The notes under the pieces were generated by a model. It did not search any database. It worked only from the letters and a program-made list of their open reading frames with translations, and had not been told where the DNA came from. Below, one piece after another: positions 29,971 to 42,474 of a stretch of DNA of 64,000 nucleotides. The stretch spans positions 3,838,593 through 3,902,592 of the forward strand of contig NC_079914.1 in assembly GCF_024868665.1 (NCBI RefSeq), given 5' to 3'. Each line of letters begins with the position of its first letter. Within the stretch, counting starts at the first letter, position 1. The position numbers and the translations under genes were made by a program. Source of the DNA: Triplophysa rosa (Eukaryota; Chordata; Actinopteri; Cypriniformes; Nemacheilidae).

Positions 29971-31235
29971 TCTACGTTGAGACCTTTGAGCCTACCATGA
30001 GGAACATGTACAGAACTTTGGCGAGTCAGTATGACCCTTTGGGGTTCATTATCCCATTCACAACAAGGGCCAAAGTCATTATCCAAGACCTCTGGAAGCA
30101 CAACCTTGGTTGGGATGACCCCATAAAGCCATTACCTTTAAGAGAGAAGTGGCTCGCTTGGGTAGCCGAACTTCCAAAACTTCCTCAGCTGCAGTTCTCT
30201 CGAGCATACACCCCAGCTTCTGCCGACAATCCTTCAGCCATTCGAGAGCTTCATGTCTTTAGCGATGCATCGGAAAGAGCCTACGGTTCCGTTGCTTACT
30301 TTCGCACCACAGATGAGCAAGGGCAAGTTATCGTAAACTTTGTCTTGGCCAGATCAAGAGTGGCTCCTCGTAAATGCTTGTCTATGCCTCGTCTGGAGCT
30401 GTGCGCAGCCCTTACAGGTGCCCAGTTGGCCAAGGTGATCCAAACTGAGTTGACCTTACCTATCCACAGGGTCACCTTTTGGTCCGACTCTACCACTGTG
30501 TTAAAATGGTTGACATCGGAGTCCTGCCGATACAAAGTGTTTGTGGGAACACGCGTGGCGGAGATACAGACTCTAACAGAAATGGCTGAATGGAGATATG
30601 TGGAGTCGGGTCATAACCCAGCCGACCACATCACACGGGGTCTTACCCTAACAGAGTTGGCAGGCCCTCATTAGTGGAGTTTAGGACCAGCCTTTCTGAT
30701 TCAGCCACCCGACCATTGGCCATCCATGCCCAAAACTGAAGAATCAGACTGCAGTGAAATAAAGAATTCTGCCTTTATTGGGATTGCTTCAGTACCTAGT
30801 AATCCTCTTCCTGATCCAGGTCAATTCCACAAATGGCAAGAGCTTGTCCAGGCCACTGTTAGATCCCTGTATGGGGCGTCTTCCACAGGCACTGACCTTC
30901 CTAAGTAGGCTTCTGATTATATTAAGGCAGAGAATCTTTTTCTGGCACAGGCTCAACTGGATTCATTTCCTACTGAGGTCAGTGCTTTAAAGACTGGACA
31001 TCCTATTCCACATAACAGTCGTTTAGGCTCACTTGCCCCTGAGTATGATGATGCCACTGGTCTCATTAGAGTGGGTGGAAGGCTACGGCGTGCCAGTGAC
31101 CTTGACCTAGAGGCCATACACCCAATTGTGTTAGATCCTAGGCATCCTACCACCAAGCTGCTGATAAAAGACACAGATCAGCATCTCCATCACCCTGGCT
31201 CAGAACGGGTTCTAGCTGAACTGCGCCGCCAGTAT
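29970..31235 (+). pseudogene. BEL segment: RNase H and integrase N terminus
   Basis: Starts around EPTMRNMYRTLASQYDPLG, then RNase H with HVFSDASERAYGSVAYF, CLSMPRLELCAA and FWSDSTTVLKWL. After the TAG at 30672 the same frame continues (W-S-L-G-P-A-F-L), then meets TAG at 30906 and continues to the integrase zinc region around HHPGSERVLAELRRQY. Both stops are single-base changes from common codons. Confidence 0.75.
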
Positions 31236-32295
31236 TTGGGTACTCAGAGGCAGAGAAGCAGTTCGAAAACACCAGTATACCTGCCGAGACTGTCAGTTAT
31301 GGCGTGCCAAGCCTCAAACTCCTCGTCTGGCGGATCTACCCCCCTGCAGATTAAATCTGTACAAGCCACCTTTCTATTCCACTGGGGTAGACTGCTTTGG
31401 CCCATTCACAGTCAAGATTGGTCGTCGCCAGGAGAAAAGATGGGGGATTATCTACAAATGCTTAACAACACGATGTGTGCATCTAGATCTATTGGAGCAC
31501 ATGGACAGTGATGCTTTCCTGTTCTCTCTACGTCGCTTCATAGCGCGTCGTGTCAAGCCTTTGGAGTTATTTTGTGATAATGGCACCAACTTCGTTGGAG
31601 GTAATCGAGACTTATGGGAATCCTTTGAATCCATGTCACCGAAGCTACAGGAACAGCTTGCAGAGCAAAAAATTTGCTTTCGCCACAACCCCTCGCAGGC
31701 TCCTCACTTCGGGGGAACCTGGGAGCGTGAGATAAAGTCAGTTAAGGCAGCACTCCGTGTAGTCCTACGAGAGCAGACAGTGCCGGAATCAGTTCTACAG
31801 ACCCTTCTGGTAGAAGTTGAAAGCATCTTGAACTCTAAGCCGCTTGGCTACGTATCCTCAGATGTTGCGGATGCAGATCCTGTCACCCCCAACTTACTAC
31901 TTATGGGACGTCGAGATGCCTCCCTACCTCAGGTCTTGTATGATCCTAACAACCTGCTTGGAAGAAGGAGATGGAGACATAGCCAGGTTCTGGCTGATTC
32001 TTTCTGGGCTGCCTTCATTCGTCAGTACCTCCCGGGCATGCAGGATCGACACAAGTGGAAGACGGATGGCAGAGAACTCACAGTAGGTCAAGTCGTACTC
32101 ATGGTCGACCCACAACTTCCACGCTCGCTGTGGCCTGTAGGAACAGTGACTGAGACATTACCTGGGGCTGATGGTAAAATTAGAGTTGCCAGAGTCACGG
32201 TTAAGGACAAAACCTACACTCGCCCGGTCGTGCTATTGATCCCACTTCCTCACCTTGATGATAATTACACAGATACCCCCGACAGACTTTCTTAA
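31236..32295 (+). pseudogene. BEL segment: integrase core and C-terminal domain
   Basis: Contains the CRDCQ zinc residues, then the catalytic core: Asp in STGVDCFGPF, Asp in LFCDNGTNFVGG and Glu in GGTWEREI. A C-terminal domain typical of Pao elements follows (LPGMQDRHKW, VGQVVLMVD, WPVGTV). It is open to TAA at 32293-32295, so this part is undamaged apart from the entry frameshift. Confidence 0.8.
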
Positions 32296-32334
32296 GAATG
32301 TTAATTTATCTTGCCAGATAAATTGGGGCGGCTG

Positions 32335-33009
32335 TGTCAGAAAGCCTGCCTTAGGAACTAAAGTGTTTTCAAGTGTTTCCTAGACGGACCAGTATTAGTG
32401 TTACCTATCGGTACAACGGCTTTCTGCCTTTGTTCATGCTGCTGCTATGTCTTTTTGAATGTGTTCATTTATTACAAGTGAGTTTGCACAATATTGAATT
32501 CAGTATTATGTTATGTATGCTATCGCTGTTTTCGGATGTTTACATTGTTTGTATTGTTCCGCTTTTGCGGTTATTTGCGGACGTGATTGCCGCGATATTT
32601 CTGCCGAGTCATCAGCTATGCTAGCGCTATGTAGCCGCCACAAACGGGTTTACACATAATAACTTATAGAAATGTCTTACCCTGAATATTATTATATAGT
32701 GTTCATTGTATTGGTGTTCAGAAGGAGAGATATTTAGGTTATATATTTGTACTGGGCATATTTGCATTGGTGTTATGCTAACATTGTCAGCTATGATTAT
32801 TGATCATTTGTAGATTGTAATTATTTCTATTGTTTCTTTGTAGAACACACACAAACATTTAAATCATATTGGAGACATGCATATTGGATTGTTAATAAAT
32901 GCCTCAAAGACTTCCTTCCTTCACTCTTGATTCTCTGACCGGAATCTGGTTCATACTTGGCCGCCTCAACCAGTTAAAATCTGAATGTAGCAAAGTTTGC
33001 TGCATTACA
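32335..33009 (+). repeat. 3' LTR of the BEL element
   Basis: 675 bp, nearly identical to 26862-27536. The purine tract aattggggcggc lies just before it. Confidence 0.9.
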
Positions 33010-33014
33010 TTCAT

Positions 33015-33325
33015 TCTGCTGTATATAGCACATACCTTGAACTACAATAGTCTATTCTTATTTTTTACTTGTACATATTTACATACATACATAGCTTTAC
33101 TCTCTATATCTTTATCTTATGTTTATTGTATTGTATTTCTTAATTTTTATACCCATAGGCCCTTATTTAAATCATCTGTGTACTGTATTCTATTGTGTTA
33201 TGGTCTCTGTGTACTGTTGTTGCTGTTTCTGTGTATTGGATGCTCCTGTCACCAAAACAAATTCCTTGTATGTGCAAACACACTTGGCAATAAAGCTCTT
33301 TCTGATTTCTGATTCTGATTTCTGG
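33015..33325 (+). mobile_element. LINE 3' end, part 2
   Basis: Continues the LINE untranslated region from 26856 and ends with the usual fish LINE tail: aaacacacttggcaataaag followed by a tctgatt repeat. The AATAAA-like site precedes the short tandem tail. Confidence 0.7.
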
Positions 33326-34200
33326 TTTGTGCTGGTTTAAACTGGTCATGTGCTAGTTAAAGCTGGGGCAAGATTTACAAAACATTCTTAAGAAAATTCT
33401 TTTTAACTGCCATATAAAATTAGGAATGTCATGTATTCCCGAAAAAAAAAACTTCTTAAGACAGTTCTTAAAACTTCTCAAGATTGATCTTAGGAAAAAA
33501 CTTAAGAAGAATCCAAATTCTTGAAACAGAAGCTGTCGTAAATATCATCGGCATTACGGTTGTCTTAAATCTCAAAAGGTGTTATGCTTAATACATGTAT
33601 TTGGTTGTTTCACATGTGACGTGTATTGTATTGTGCCAGAATCATAATTTTGATGTTTACTTGCCATAAGGAATATTTATATTGATACAATAATGATGAG
33701 GTCTAGCTCCTTTACTTTAGCTTTCATAATTAAAAACATTCTTTTTACATTTATTCTGGGCCAAAGTGACACGAAACGGAGAGGGTCACAAATATTATGC
33801 CGTAGGAACACACAAAAAGTATTACAACGACTATAATTAATGCTAATATAGGCTATTTAAGAATGCCAGGTGCTTGTTACACAAAAGGTTTATTGTATAG
33901 ATAAACATATTCAGTTACCACACGTGCAAGCGAGTGTAATCACTGACAAAGCATATCATTTTATTCTTACGACAAAAATTGTTCTCAAGAAAATATTTGA
34001 GAATCTCACTTACGAACATTCTTACAAACTTCCCATAATTTATCTTAAGAACAATCTTATATTTTGTCTTAAGAACATTTTCGTGAATCCGGCCCCTGGT
34101 CATGTGCTGGTCCTTAGCTGGTCATGTGCTGGTTTAAGCTGGTCCCGACCTAAACCAGCTCAGGACCAGCACAAACCAGCTACCATGATTCAAAACCTAC
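33326..34200. mobile_element. GCTGGT repeat split by a TIR element (33365-34096)
   Basis: The outer parts repeat 'gctggtcatgtgctggt' and then fold back as accagc motifs (34097-34190). The inner element starts ggggcaagatttacaa and ends with the inverse of ggggccggattcacga, and both ends are rich in cttaagaa/ttcttaag. About 730 bp; ORFs inside are short and have no known domain. Confidence 0.65.
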
Positions 34201-34781
34201 CAGCATATGCAGTTTTTTTCAACAGGGAAAAGCGTTACAGAGAGTGTGTTTGCATACAGCTGAAACATGCTCATGTGAGATTATTCATACAGTACTAGCG
34301 ATAGAAACTGCTTCATGGGTTCACTTTGACGCATCCATCCTCCCATGATTTATAACTGGTTCAAAGCTTTCCGAAACAGCATTCCACCTTCATTTCTCTC
34401 TCAGTTCTTCTTTCTAGTCTCTCTTACTGTTTATCTCCATGTCTTGTCAATGCAAAGGGAGTATGGATTTAAAACCTACTGAATGCAGCCTGACGGTTGA
34501 TGGTTTAATAATGTCTAAACATGCTTTATTGATCCCTGTCAGTTACGGGGAGATCATTAGCTGGGCAGAATATTGACCACATCGTTTCACCTGGCGAGCA
34601 TGACGGGTATTCAATCAGCAAGGTTTCACGCACCGCAGAGGCTAACTGTAGTGTTAATGCAATGTCTCCCATTAGACCGCTTCGCTTCATTGGTTAAATG
34701 CAGAGAATACAATCCGTGCTGTTCTAGTGTTGGTAAAGGCCTTTATTAAATTTAGGTGTAATGGGTCTTCTTATTGCTCCG
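34201..34781. other. Unassigned DNA
   Basis: Moderately complex, with no repeat I can name and no coding signal. Confidence 0.4.
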
Positions 34782-35062
34782 TTAAAGGGATAGTTCACCC
34801 AAAAATGAAAATTCTTCCATCATTGGATCACCCTCATTCAATTTTATATCTGTATGACTTTCTTTCTGCTGCAGAACACAAATGAAGATATTTTGAAGAA
34901 TGTTGGTAACCAAACAACATTGGCCCCCTTTAACTTCCATTATATGAACACAAAACCACTTTTATCAAAATATCTTCTATTGCGTTCCACAGATGAAAGA
35001 GACACATACAGTTTTAAATTACATGAGTGTAAATAAATGATGACTACAGTTTCACTTTTCCT
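34782..35062. mobile_element. MITE, CACCCAAAAATG family
   Basis: Starts ttaaagggatagttcaccca. Inner landmarks 'gcagaacacaaatgaaga' and 'tatgaacacaaaacca' agree with the family. The right end is worn ('atgatgactacagtttca'). Confidence 0.8.
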
Positions 35063-35663
35063 ATCACAGACACTTTTCTGATGGTTTCCACATTAGATTA
35101 AATATAAGTTTCACGTAATAGTGACACCCAAGGTACATTCCCATCCCATTTTGCTGTCTTACCGCCGTAAAACGGTTTCGCCCAGCCAGTCCCAGGCCGT
35201 CAGGGTCCCAGTTGCAATGTTCTGCCCCACAGAGCAGGACAGCGTCTTTTTCCAAATGGCTCTGAGCTTCAGGGAAAGAGCTGTAGTGGTGGCTTCCCTT
35301 GGTGAAATGTAATGGATAGTAAAGGCTGAAACACTTCACGCTCTCTGAGCGGAGGCCAGTAACGTGTGGGCCAAAGAGAGTCAATATCCAGCCTGGACAC
35401 CTGGGCTGACCCTGTGAAGGCTGGATGAAGGGGTTTTATGTGGGGGTTGATATCACAGTAAGCAGGTGGCAAAAGACTGAGGATTTGGAAAGGGGTCGGC
35501 CACCCGTGTGCTGGATGCGTCAACGAGCCTTTTCTTGTTTGGAGATTGTGAAAGTGTCAGTTTTGTGTGTATATGAAATTAGTACGAACAAAGGGACAGA
35601 TTTACTAAATGGGGCAAATTTGTGTGAGAGGGCAATATCAAAGATGGGAGTTTTTTTTTTTTG
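35063..35663. other. Single-copy island, no gene recognised
   Basis: Higher complexity and GC than the surrounding repeats. Overlapping ORFs of 60-106 codons on both strands have no recognisable domains. It could be intronic or regulatory. Confidence 0.4.
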
Positions 35664-35671
35664 CTTGGTGA

Positions 35672-37703
35672 TAGGGATGTAAGGATTCACCGTGAGCCGG
35701 TTGAAAACCGATTATAATATGTGAGGTTTCAAGTCGGTTGAGATGTTAAATTAATCGCAATACATGTTTTAAACAGCAGGGGCCGCTGTGTTACAGCTAA
35801 CTTAAACGTGGATATGCTGATATTCCTTAAAGCAGAGCTATCATGCTATGTCATGCATTCTGACTTTTTTACACTATTGAATGTGCTGGCTTCTCATGCT
35901 TAACATTGTCAACTTTTTAAAAAACGAGTTGGATGTATGACGTAGTATTTCTGTATTTGATACACTCCCCTAGCACTCCAACTTGTTTCAGAAAATGTTT
36001 ATAATTCTGGATCCCTGTGTCGTCACAGGGATCCTATTCCTTTTATTGGCCATTCTCCCTGAAAAGCATGGCAAGGCGAAAGCGAAAGAGCCCACCCACG
36101 AGCCAACTGACAAGCGAGACCCTCTTACCATCAAGATTATCTGCGCTGCGTTAAAATGGGTTGCGCTGCAGCTCGTTACTCTTGCGATAGTGAAGTTTAG
36201 GTGTGTCTGTTTGTTCACGGCATTTCAGGGATGGATGTTATATAAACGGTGGATATAACACTGGATTTGGAGACCGTTTTAGACTGTTAGATTGAAACTG
36301 TTAGTGCGGTCCCAGCGCTAAAAGATGCTGGACATGAACCACACGTGGTAAAACAAATTAATTCATGATACGTCTGTGTTTTGTTGCCAACCGGCGTGTA
36401 CATGCATAATGTACAAAACACGAATGGATTAATGTGATGATGTGTTGCTTGCTCATGCTGTAGTTCCATCCCACTCTCCCCACTAGTCCCACCTCTAGCA
36501 GCTCGCGTTTTTCCGGAAATAATCGTACAGCTGTATCTCTCTTTCATAAATTTGATCAAACTAAATACTCTTCGAAGATACGACGTATGCAATACTACTG
36601 TATAGGCACTCAAGATTAATGAGATTGGCAGAAACTGAGTGTATTACCTGATCTTTAAATGTAAAAAATCCAAGAAAACAGTCTTAGTTTGTTTATATTA
36701 AATAGACTTTTGTATTATTCATTTTATGTTTGACTTGGAATTTTTTCCAATTTTTTAAATTGCAGTTTAGTTTTGTTATTTGACATAAAATATACTTTTA
36801 TGTTACATGGAAAAGGGCAGCTATTTATTTCTAATTGGTCTCATTTTGTAAAAATAAATTGGTAGCATGCGTGCGATACAGTTTGACAGGTGCATAAGAC
36901 AGAGCCGCTTGCTTGTGTGAAGTGCGTTTGTCGTTGTGCTTGTTCGTGTGTGAGGTTAACTAATGGCGCACCACTATTTATTTTCGTTTTTATTTCATTT
37001 TTGCAAGTAAAACTTGTTCTCCGGCTGCATCGAGTCATTGATCTAGAGCCCTATGATCTGCGCGATGTGGGAAAACATGGAATGAATCCCGAAAGCGGAA
37101 TTCGTAATTTAAATATGTCCTATGCTTGTTTTGCGTGTTGAGTTTCCAACTTTAACATAATAAGCGTTACACTCGTGGATTTATCTGTATCTTACTATAC
37201 AAGGACATGAACACATGAACTTCATCCACACAGTTGTTCCAAGTTTATTTTACGAGCATTTCACTGTTTGAATGAAGCTACTGTCAAACTCAGCGTCTTC
37301 GCGATGACCTGCCAAAATAAAAGTCTGATAGATGATAAGATGTAATAAATTTATCAACTGTACTATACTACACAAGAATTTTACTGCAGTCTAATATATG
37401 TGGACAAATGTATTTACTACTGCATAGTAAAGCATCGTAAAGACAGAACTGTAATTTATCCATGTGTATAACGTTAATGTCCTTTTTACCCGTTACCTGT
37501 CTATTAATGTGATGATGTTTAAAGATGATAATAGACGTATACTTGTGCTACAACTCTTTGGCCGGTGCTACAAAACTTTAAACCTCTGTAGCACCGGTGA
37601 TATGTGCAAAAAAAGTTAACGGACAGCCCTGAATAAATCGTATTGTGAGATCAGTATCGTGAATCACATCACATCGTGAGCAGAGTGAATCGTTACATCC
37701 CTA
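35672..37703. mobile_element. hAT-like element, TAGGGATGTAA ends
   Basis: The left end is tagggatgtaaggattcac and the right end is the inverse of tagggatgtaacgattcac. The perfect 8-bp duplication CTTGGTGA is at 35664-35671 and 37704-37711. It is 2032 bp. The longest ORFs (108 and 91 codons) show no hAT transposase motifs, so the element is non-autonomous; the interior is not obviously repetitive. Confidence 0.9.
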
Positions 37704-37711
37704 CTTGGTGA

Positions 37712-38868
37712 ACAATAAAACAAAGGAGAAAAATCTGCACATTGTTTTAAAAGCAGCTATTCTGTCTTTTATATTTTCTCTTGTGCCTTTCAGTCCAAAA
37801 GCAAATCAAACAAACGCACAGAAAACCCACTCCTGTAGCATTTCATCTGCCTGGTTTCCCAGCATCCCATGAGCCCGATGCCTCGCAGATGATGAAGTTT
37901 CCAAGAGACTTGACGTGACATCACATATATCAGCCCGTCTTCTCGCATGATCACGTAAGGCTTTTAACTCTCTGACTCCCAAACTGCCATGGCCTGCAAG
38001 TGAATTCTGAATGAATGGCACAGCAGATGGCAGCAGTGTACTTCACGATAAACATCAGATCTTCCCACGCTGATCCGAGGACGTTCATTCGGTGGTGCAC
38101 AGGTTGAGCTGTCAGCGATGCTTTGATGGTGAAAGTGAGCCGGGAAGCGATGTTTTCTTTAAACCTCGGATGAATCTTATCCTGCTTATGCAAGCAGCCT
38201 GTGTGGGAGACCCCCCTGAGGAAGACTCCCAGCGAGAGCGATTCGCAACGCAGGCCTGCTTGTTTTACATTTGGCATCAGAGAGAATGCTGGCTTGCGAT
38301 AAATACCGCCGTAGTCTCTTTGCATTATCACGTGTGTGTGCGCATTGTTGAGTACATATGAATGTAAAGTCATGGTTGTTCTTTGGATTTTATTTTATTT
38401 GCCAAGCATACTAAAGGTCTGAGATTGTGATTTTATTAGTAAATTCGAAAGCAAATCATTGAACAGACAAACAAATAATACAATACAATAAAATAAGCAA
38501 ACTATTAAGACACTAAACAAATAAAGTAAAATAAGTTAAGTCTGCTAAACATGTACAGTATAAATTATATAACTCCCTATAGATGCATAAATTATTCAAT
38601 GCTGTCCTTTGATTCTTTGTTTTTCTGATCTTTATCTTCTATAAGATGAGGAACTGGGGATTTACCAAAGGCCTCTCTAAAGAGAAGAGATCCACACATG
38701 AATCCATTTCCATTTCCTCTCTACGTTCTTCGAACTCTTTGTGATGTGGTTTTCTTACTTTGCTGTGCAAGGACACGTTTTCAAGTTGAAGACTTTTTTA
38801 AGTTATTTTAAACAATGTGAAGATTGGGAAATGTAAGTTGAAGTCTGTACACTCTCATTAAAAAGGCC
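37712..38868. other. Single-copy island
   Basis: 37790-38360 is complex, moderately GC-rich and free of nameable repeats, with an antisense ORF of 140 codons (38373-37951) that I cannot match. 38380-38868 is AT-rich. Confidence 0.4.
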
Positions 38869-39136
38869 TTAAAGGATTGGTTCACCCAAAAATGAAAATT
38901 CTGTCACCATTTACTCACCCTCAAGTTGTTCGAAAACAGTAAAAAAAATCTTTGTTCTGTTGAACACAAAAGAAAGATATTTTGAAGAATATGGAAAACT
39001 AAACAATTCTGGGGCACCATTGACTGACCATGGTAGTTTTTGTCCCTACTATTGAAGTCAGTAGTGCCCCAGAACTGTTTTATACAAACATTCTTCTATG
39101 TCAATGATGACAGAATTTTTATTTTACGGGTGAACA
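38869..39136. mobile_element. MITE, CACCCAAAAATG family
   Basis: Starts ttaaaggattggttcaccc and ends with the inverse pattern tgacagaatttttatttta. It is complete at about 268 bp. Confidence 0.85.
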
Positions 39137-39316
39137 TACATTAAAGCCTCTACAAATGACTTCTCCTTGCATGTATTTTTTACCATTCAGAGTAGGTATG
39201 GTATGGTAAGAATATTTCAAACAATTAAAATATGACTTTCATACAATATAAAAAATGTGTAAAACAGTAACATTCTGGCAGCTGGTGTGCCAGAAAAAAA
39301 TAAAATATATACTTTT

Positions 39317-40254
39317 TAGTGCTGTAAATCGATTAAAAAAATAATCTGATTAATCACACATGTTTTTCAATCGCGATGTTTTAAAAGATACTTTTACATT
39401 GTAATGATTTCACATTTCATCTCCAAATTAACTTAGAAACAACTGATTTCTTTAACAACATCATTTTATGAATAAAAGCCAGCATTCTGTGATATTAGTA
39501 CTGTTACTGATGTCTCTATTAAATTTATTATTTTTAATTTATTTTAACATTCATTATAGCCATTCAACAGTATAATGGAGAGCTATCATGTCTTACAGGT
39601 AGGAAATATACAGAAATTGAATGAAGTTCTCAAACACTTTACAGTCTTTAATGTTAAATTCAAAATTAAATACAGAATAATTCTCATTAAAGCTACAAAA
39701 CATTCCTCTTTTCTTTTTTTTTTCTTTTTATTAACGTTAATGACAGGAGTCACAGTAGCAGGTTTAAGAATGTGGCTCCTTTAAGAGCCGTCTCCTTACG
39801 CAGATCTGACGCCACTCCCATTTTCACAACTCTTTGCATTCATTTAAGATTTTATTTAACACGTTGAAATCTGTGCTTACGAAACTGCCAGACGAAACAG
39901 GCTTTCTGGCATAATCTTGGGTGGATTTGTTCACTCAAGCACGAAAGAGAACTTAATACTGATGCGCTGTCTGACAGAGATTCACTGACGCAGCCTTTAG
40001 CCCGTGACTGTATACAGTCGGGACCGCTGCGGCGTTTTGCCGCATCCCAGAGCTAGAAGCTGTCTATCTACTTATACTGAACGCGTCAAAGCCACTGTTT
40101 CAAATCGAGTTTAAGTGGTTTAAAAGCCTGTACATGAATGAGAGCGTGATTTTATATAATGTAACGCTACACAAAAGATGCTAAAACAAACGGTGCTGCG
40201 TTAATTGCGTTAAATATTTTTAATTTGTATACGTTAAATGCGTTAACAGTCCTA
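39317..40254. mobile_element. hAT-like MITE with ATCGATTAA ends
   Basis: The left end is tagtgctgtaaatcgattaa and the right end is the inverse of taggactgttaacgcattta. This matches the common fish hAT-type repeat that starts tagggctgtcaatcgatt. About 938 bp, noncoding; the duplication is not clear. It interrupts copy A of the tandem repeat. Confidence 0.65.
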
Positions 40255-40434
40255 ATTTTTTGTAAAGTAAAATGACTTGTTTTGCAAATTTCTTCAGAAA
40301 TATGTGAGAATTTTGTAAAATAAAACCGTAACATTTCATGAACTTTTTTTCACAGAAGCATTAAATAACTAGTTGCAGATATACACTGTTATAAATATTT
40401 GGTTTATTTAGTTGTCAGTAATAACTAAATATTT

Positions 40435-40572
40435 AACATTTAGGCAGACACTTTTATCCAAGGCTACTTACATTGCATTATACTATACATTTGAGTATGT
40501 GCAGACCCTGGGATCAAACCTATGACCTTGGCGTTGCTAGTGCCATGCTCTAACCACTGAGCTAGAGGAAAT
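40435..40572 (-). mobile_element. tRNA-derived SINE
   Basis: On the minus strand it has an A box (agctcagtggttagagca-like) and a B box (gtttgatccc), then the ataaaagtgtctgcc tail. The duplication AATATTT is at 40428-40434 and 40573-40579. Same family as 23847-23996. Confidence 0.8.
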
Positions 40573-41164
40573 AATATTTATAATAATAATAATGTTTCAA
40601 AACGATAAAAATATCACTTTCGTACAAATAAACCCACGTAAAAATGGTAATATTCTGGCAGCTATATATTTTTAAAGTGAAGTTTTGCATATTATTTTTT
40701 CAAAAATATGTGAGAATCTTGTAAAATAAAACCATTTTGTAAGAATGTTTTTTTCCACAGGAGCATAAAAATAACTACACTGTTTTGTCATATTTCAGTC
40801 ATTTTATATCAATATGATGGTTTAATTAGTTGTCAGTAATAACTAAATATTTATAATAATAATAATAATTAAAAAAAACAATAAAAATATTACTTTCATA
40901 CAATGTGAAAAAAACCCTGTGAAATGGTAATATTCAAGCAGCTGGGGTGCCAGAAATAAAGTAAAACAACATTTTTGTAAAGTAAAATTGCACGTTTTCC
41001 TGTTATTTTTCAATGCATTTGTACATTTATAGCCTGTTTCTGTACTTAGAATGTTTTCAAAAATTACAGTTTTTTTTCTGCATAGGAGCATAAAAATAAC
41101 TAGTAGTACGCTGTTATAAACGCTTTGGTCATGCTGGTTCATTCAATTGTCAGTTATAACTTAA

Positions 41165-42470
41165 TGTAATCGGTTTATATTCAGCAGATTGCACTCATCA
41201 TGACACTACAGAGTGTCGAATGCATGCGGGCGTTATCTGAGCAGATGATGAATGGCTGGTCTCGGTCAGGTTGTCATATCTGCAGTGTGGCAGATGGGAC
41301 CCTGGTCAGTTAGCGGAAGATGCCACAGGACAGAGAGCACGTCCTTCCCCTTCCAGGTATAAATAACATCCAGCATATTTGCTGTCATTGAGCGGCCTCC
41401 TCTATAAGTTCTTTTTCCTCTGTGGAGTCGTGTGAAACATGTGAAATGTGACACGCTGTGAACATCTGTTTGTAAAAGGGTGTTGACTGATCTGAGATCT
41501 GCAGCGCAGACCTGCGTCCAGACATTTGTTTGAGCCACGGATTAATTTCCATCGTGCTCTGCCGAGAAGGCGCCCCAGCTGACGTCCAGATGACTCACAC
41601 ACTTAACAGGTGCTCAGACACACAGCGGGCCGCAAGCTTAGGGGATCAAAGCGTAGCCGCAAAACCGCAAGCCTCTGTAATTGCGTACAATGAGCTGGCG
41701 AGTCAGGCATTCCAGGTGCTATTTGAACAGGTGCATTTGCATGACACAATACAGATGGCAAAGGCCTTCACGGCCTTGATCACAATTCCAACACGATTTA
41801 CCTGCACCGTGCCCGCAACTGTTCTCTAGACCTGCAGCGTTTGCCAGAGTAAACAGAACCAACAATGCCAGACACATTTTTGCAGCTCCAAGTGGTTTTT
41901 AAACAGGCGGCATATATCTGAAGTTTTCCAGTCCTGGTTTGTTAAAAACTTGGCTTTACAGTACAAATGCAGATGTGAAATTGCAGGTGAAAAAGGTAGC
42001 AGAGGGCTTTTAAGCTGTAACAAGGACGTTGTGGGGAAGCTGCAGTGTTTAGGATGGGACAACATTTTTACAAACCAGTTGGCCCGTTAAACTAAAAAGC
42101 TGAGAGACAGGAAACTGAACCACTTTGTTAGCAGTTAAATGGAGGTTTTTAACAAATTATTATAGCATAATACCAATTAAAATGAGTTTTGGCGAAGTTG
42201 TTATGAGATGTTATAAAAAGGGGCGCGACAACATAATTGATTCATTTTCGATTGGGTCAACAGGTAATTTACTGGTATATCACTGGGTGAATCTCGGAAT
42301 TTCGAGAAGGTTTGTCCACAAAGATGCAAGATTTGTCTCTAGATGATTGACAAAAGTCTCAAAGGGGTGGGAGGTCTCTAAATTTAGAGACAAAATCCCT
42401 AAATTGGCAACACTGACGGGCGGTACTTTGATACTGAGGCTCTACCTCGCACTCATGTAGGCCTACTGTC
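41165..42470. other. Single-copy island
   Basis: 41200-41830 is complex DNA without nameable repeats. ORFs up to 99 codons overlap on both strands and show no known domain. It could be a regulatory region or part of a large intron. Confidence 0.4.
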
Positions 42471-42474
42471 AACA

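Larger units (their letters stand above)
27578..32295 (+). pseudogene. BEL/Pao Gag-Pol polyprotein, broken
   Basis: The polyprotein would build the particle and carry out proteolysis, reverse transcription and integration. The reading moves through five segments: 27578-27870, 27871 to about 29430, about 29430-29970, about 29970-31235 and 31236-32295, with frameshifts between them. In the fourth segment TAG stops occur at 30672-30674 and 30906-30908. Between the coiled, Glu-rich Gag start and the peptidase A17 region I see no zinc knuckle and none of the long Gag middle found in full BEL elements, so several hundred codons are probably deleted. Full-length relatives are usually larger in this region. 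Such a copy could move only with proteins made by another element. Confidence 0.85.
26862..33009 (+). mobile_element. BEL/Pao LTR retrotransposon, complete but defective
   Basis: Two 675-bp LTRs (TGTCAGAA...GCATTACA) flank 4.8 kb, and the 5-bp duplication TTCAT lies at 26857-26861 and 33010-33014. I count about five differences between the LTRs, more than 99% identity, so the insertion is recent. The primer site is of tRNA-Tyr type. The internal region encodes Pao-type protease, RT, RNase H and integrase but carries several frameshifts and two stops, and the middle of gag appears deleted. Confidence 0.9.
39200..41160. repeat. Tandem triplication of a unit of about 285 bp, with insertions
   Basis: Three copies share the same order of landmarks: 'actttcatacaat', 'ggtaatattctggcagct', 'gtgagaattttgtaaaata', 'cacaggagcataaaaataact' in part, and 'gtcagtaataactaaat'. 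Copy A is 39210-39316 plus 40255-40434, split by a hAT-like element. A SINE separates A from B (about 40573-40855). C runs from 40856 to about 41160. Without the insertions each copy is about 280-305 bp. Confidence 0.75.

Noticed and set aside
35983..36258. 91-codon ORF in the hAT element as a transposase
   Set aside because: No hAT catalytic or dimerisation motifs and far too short.
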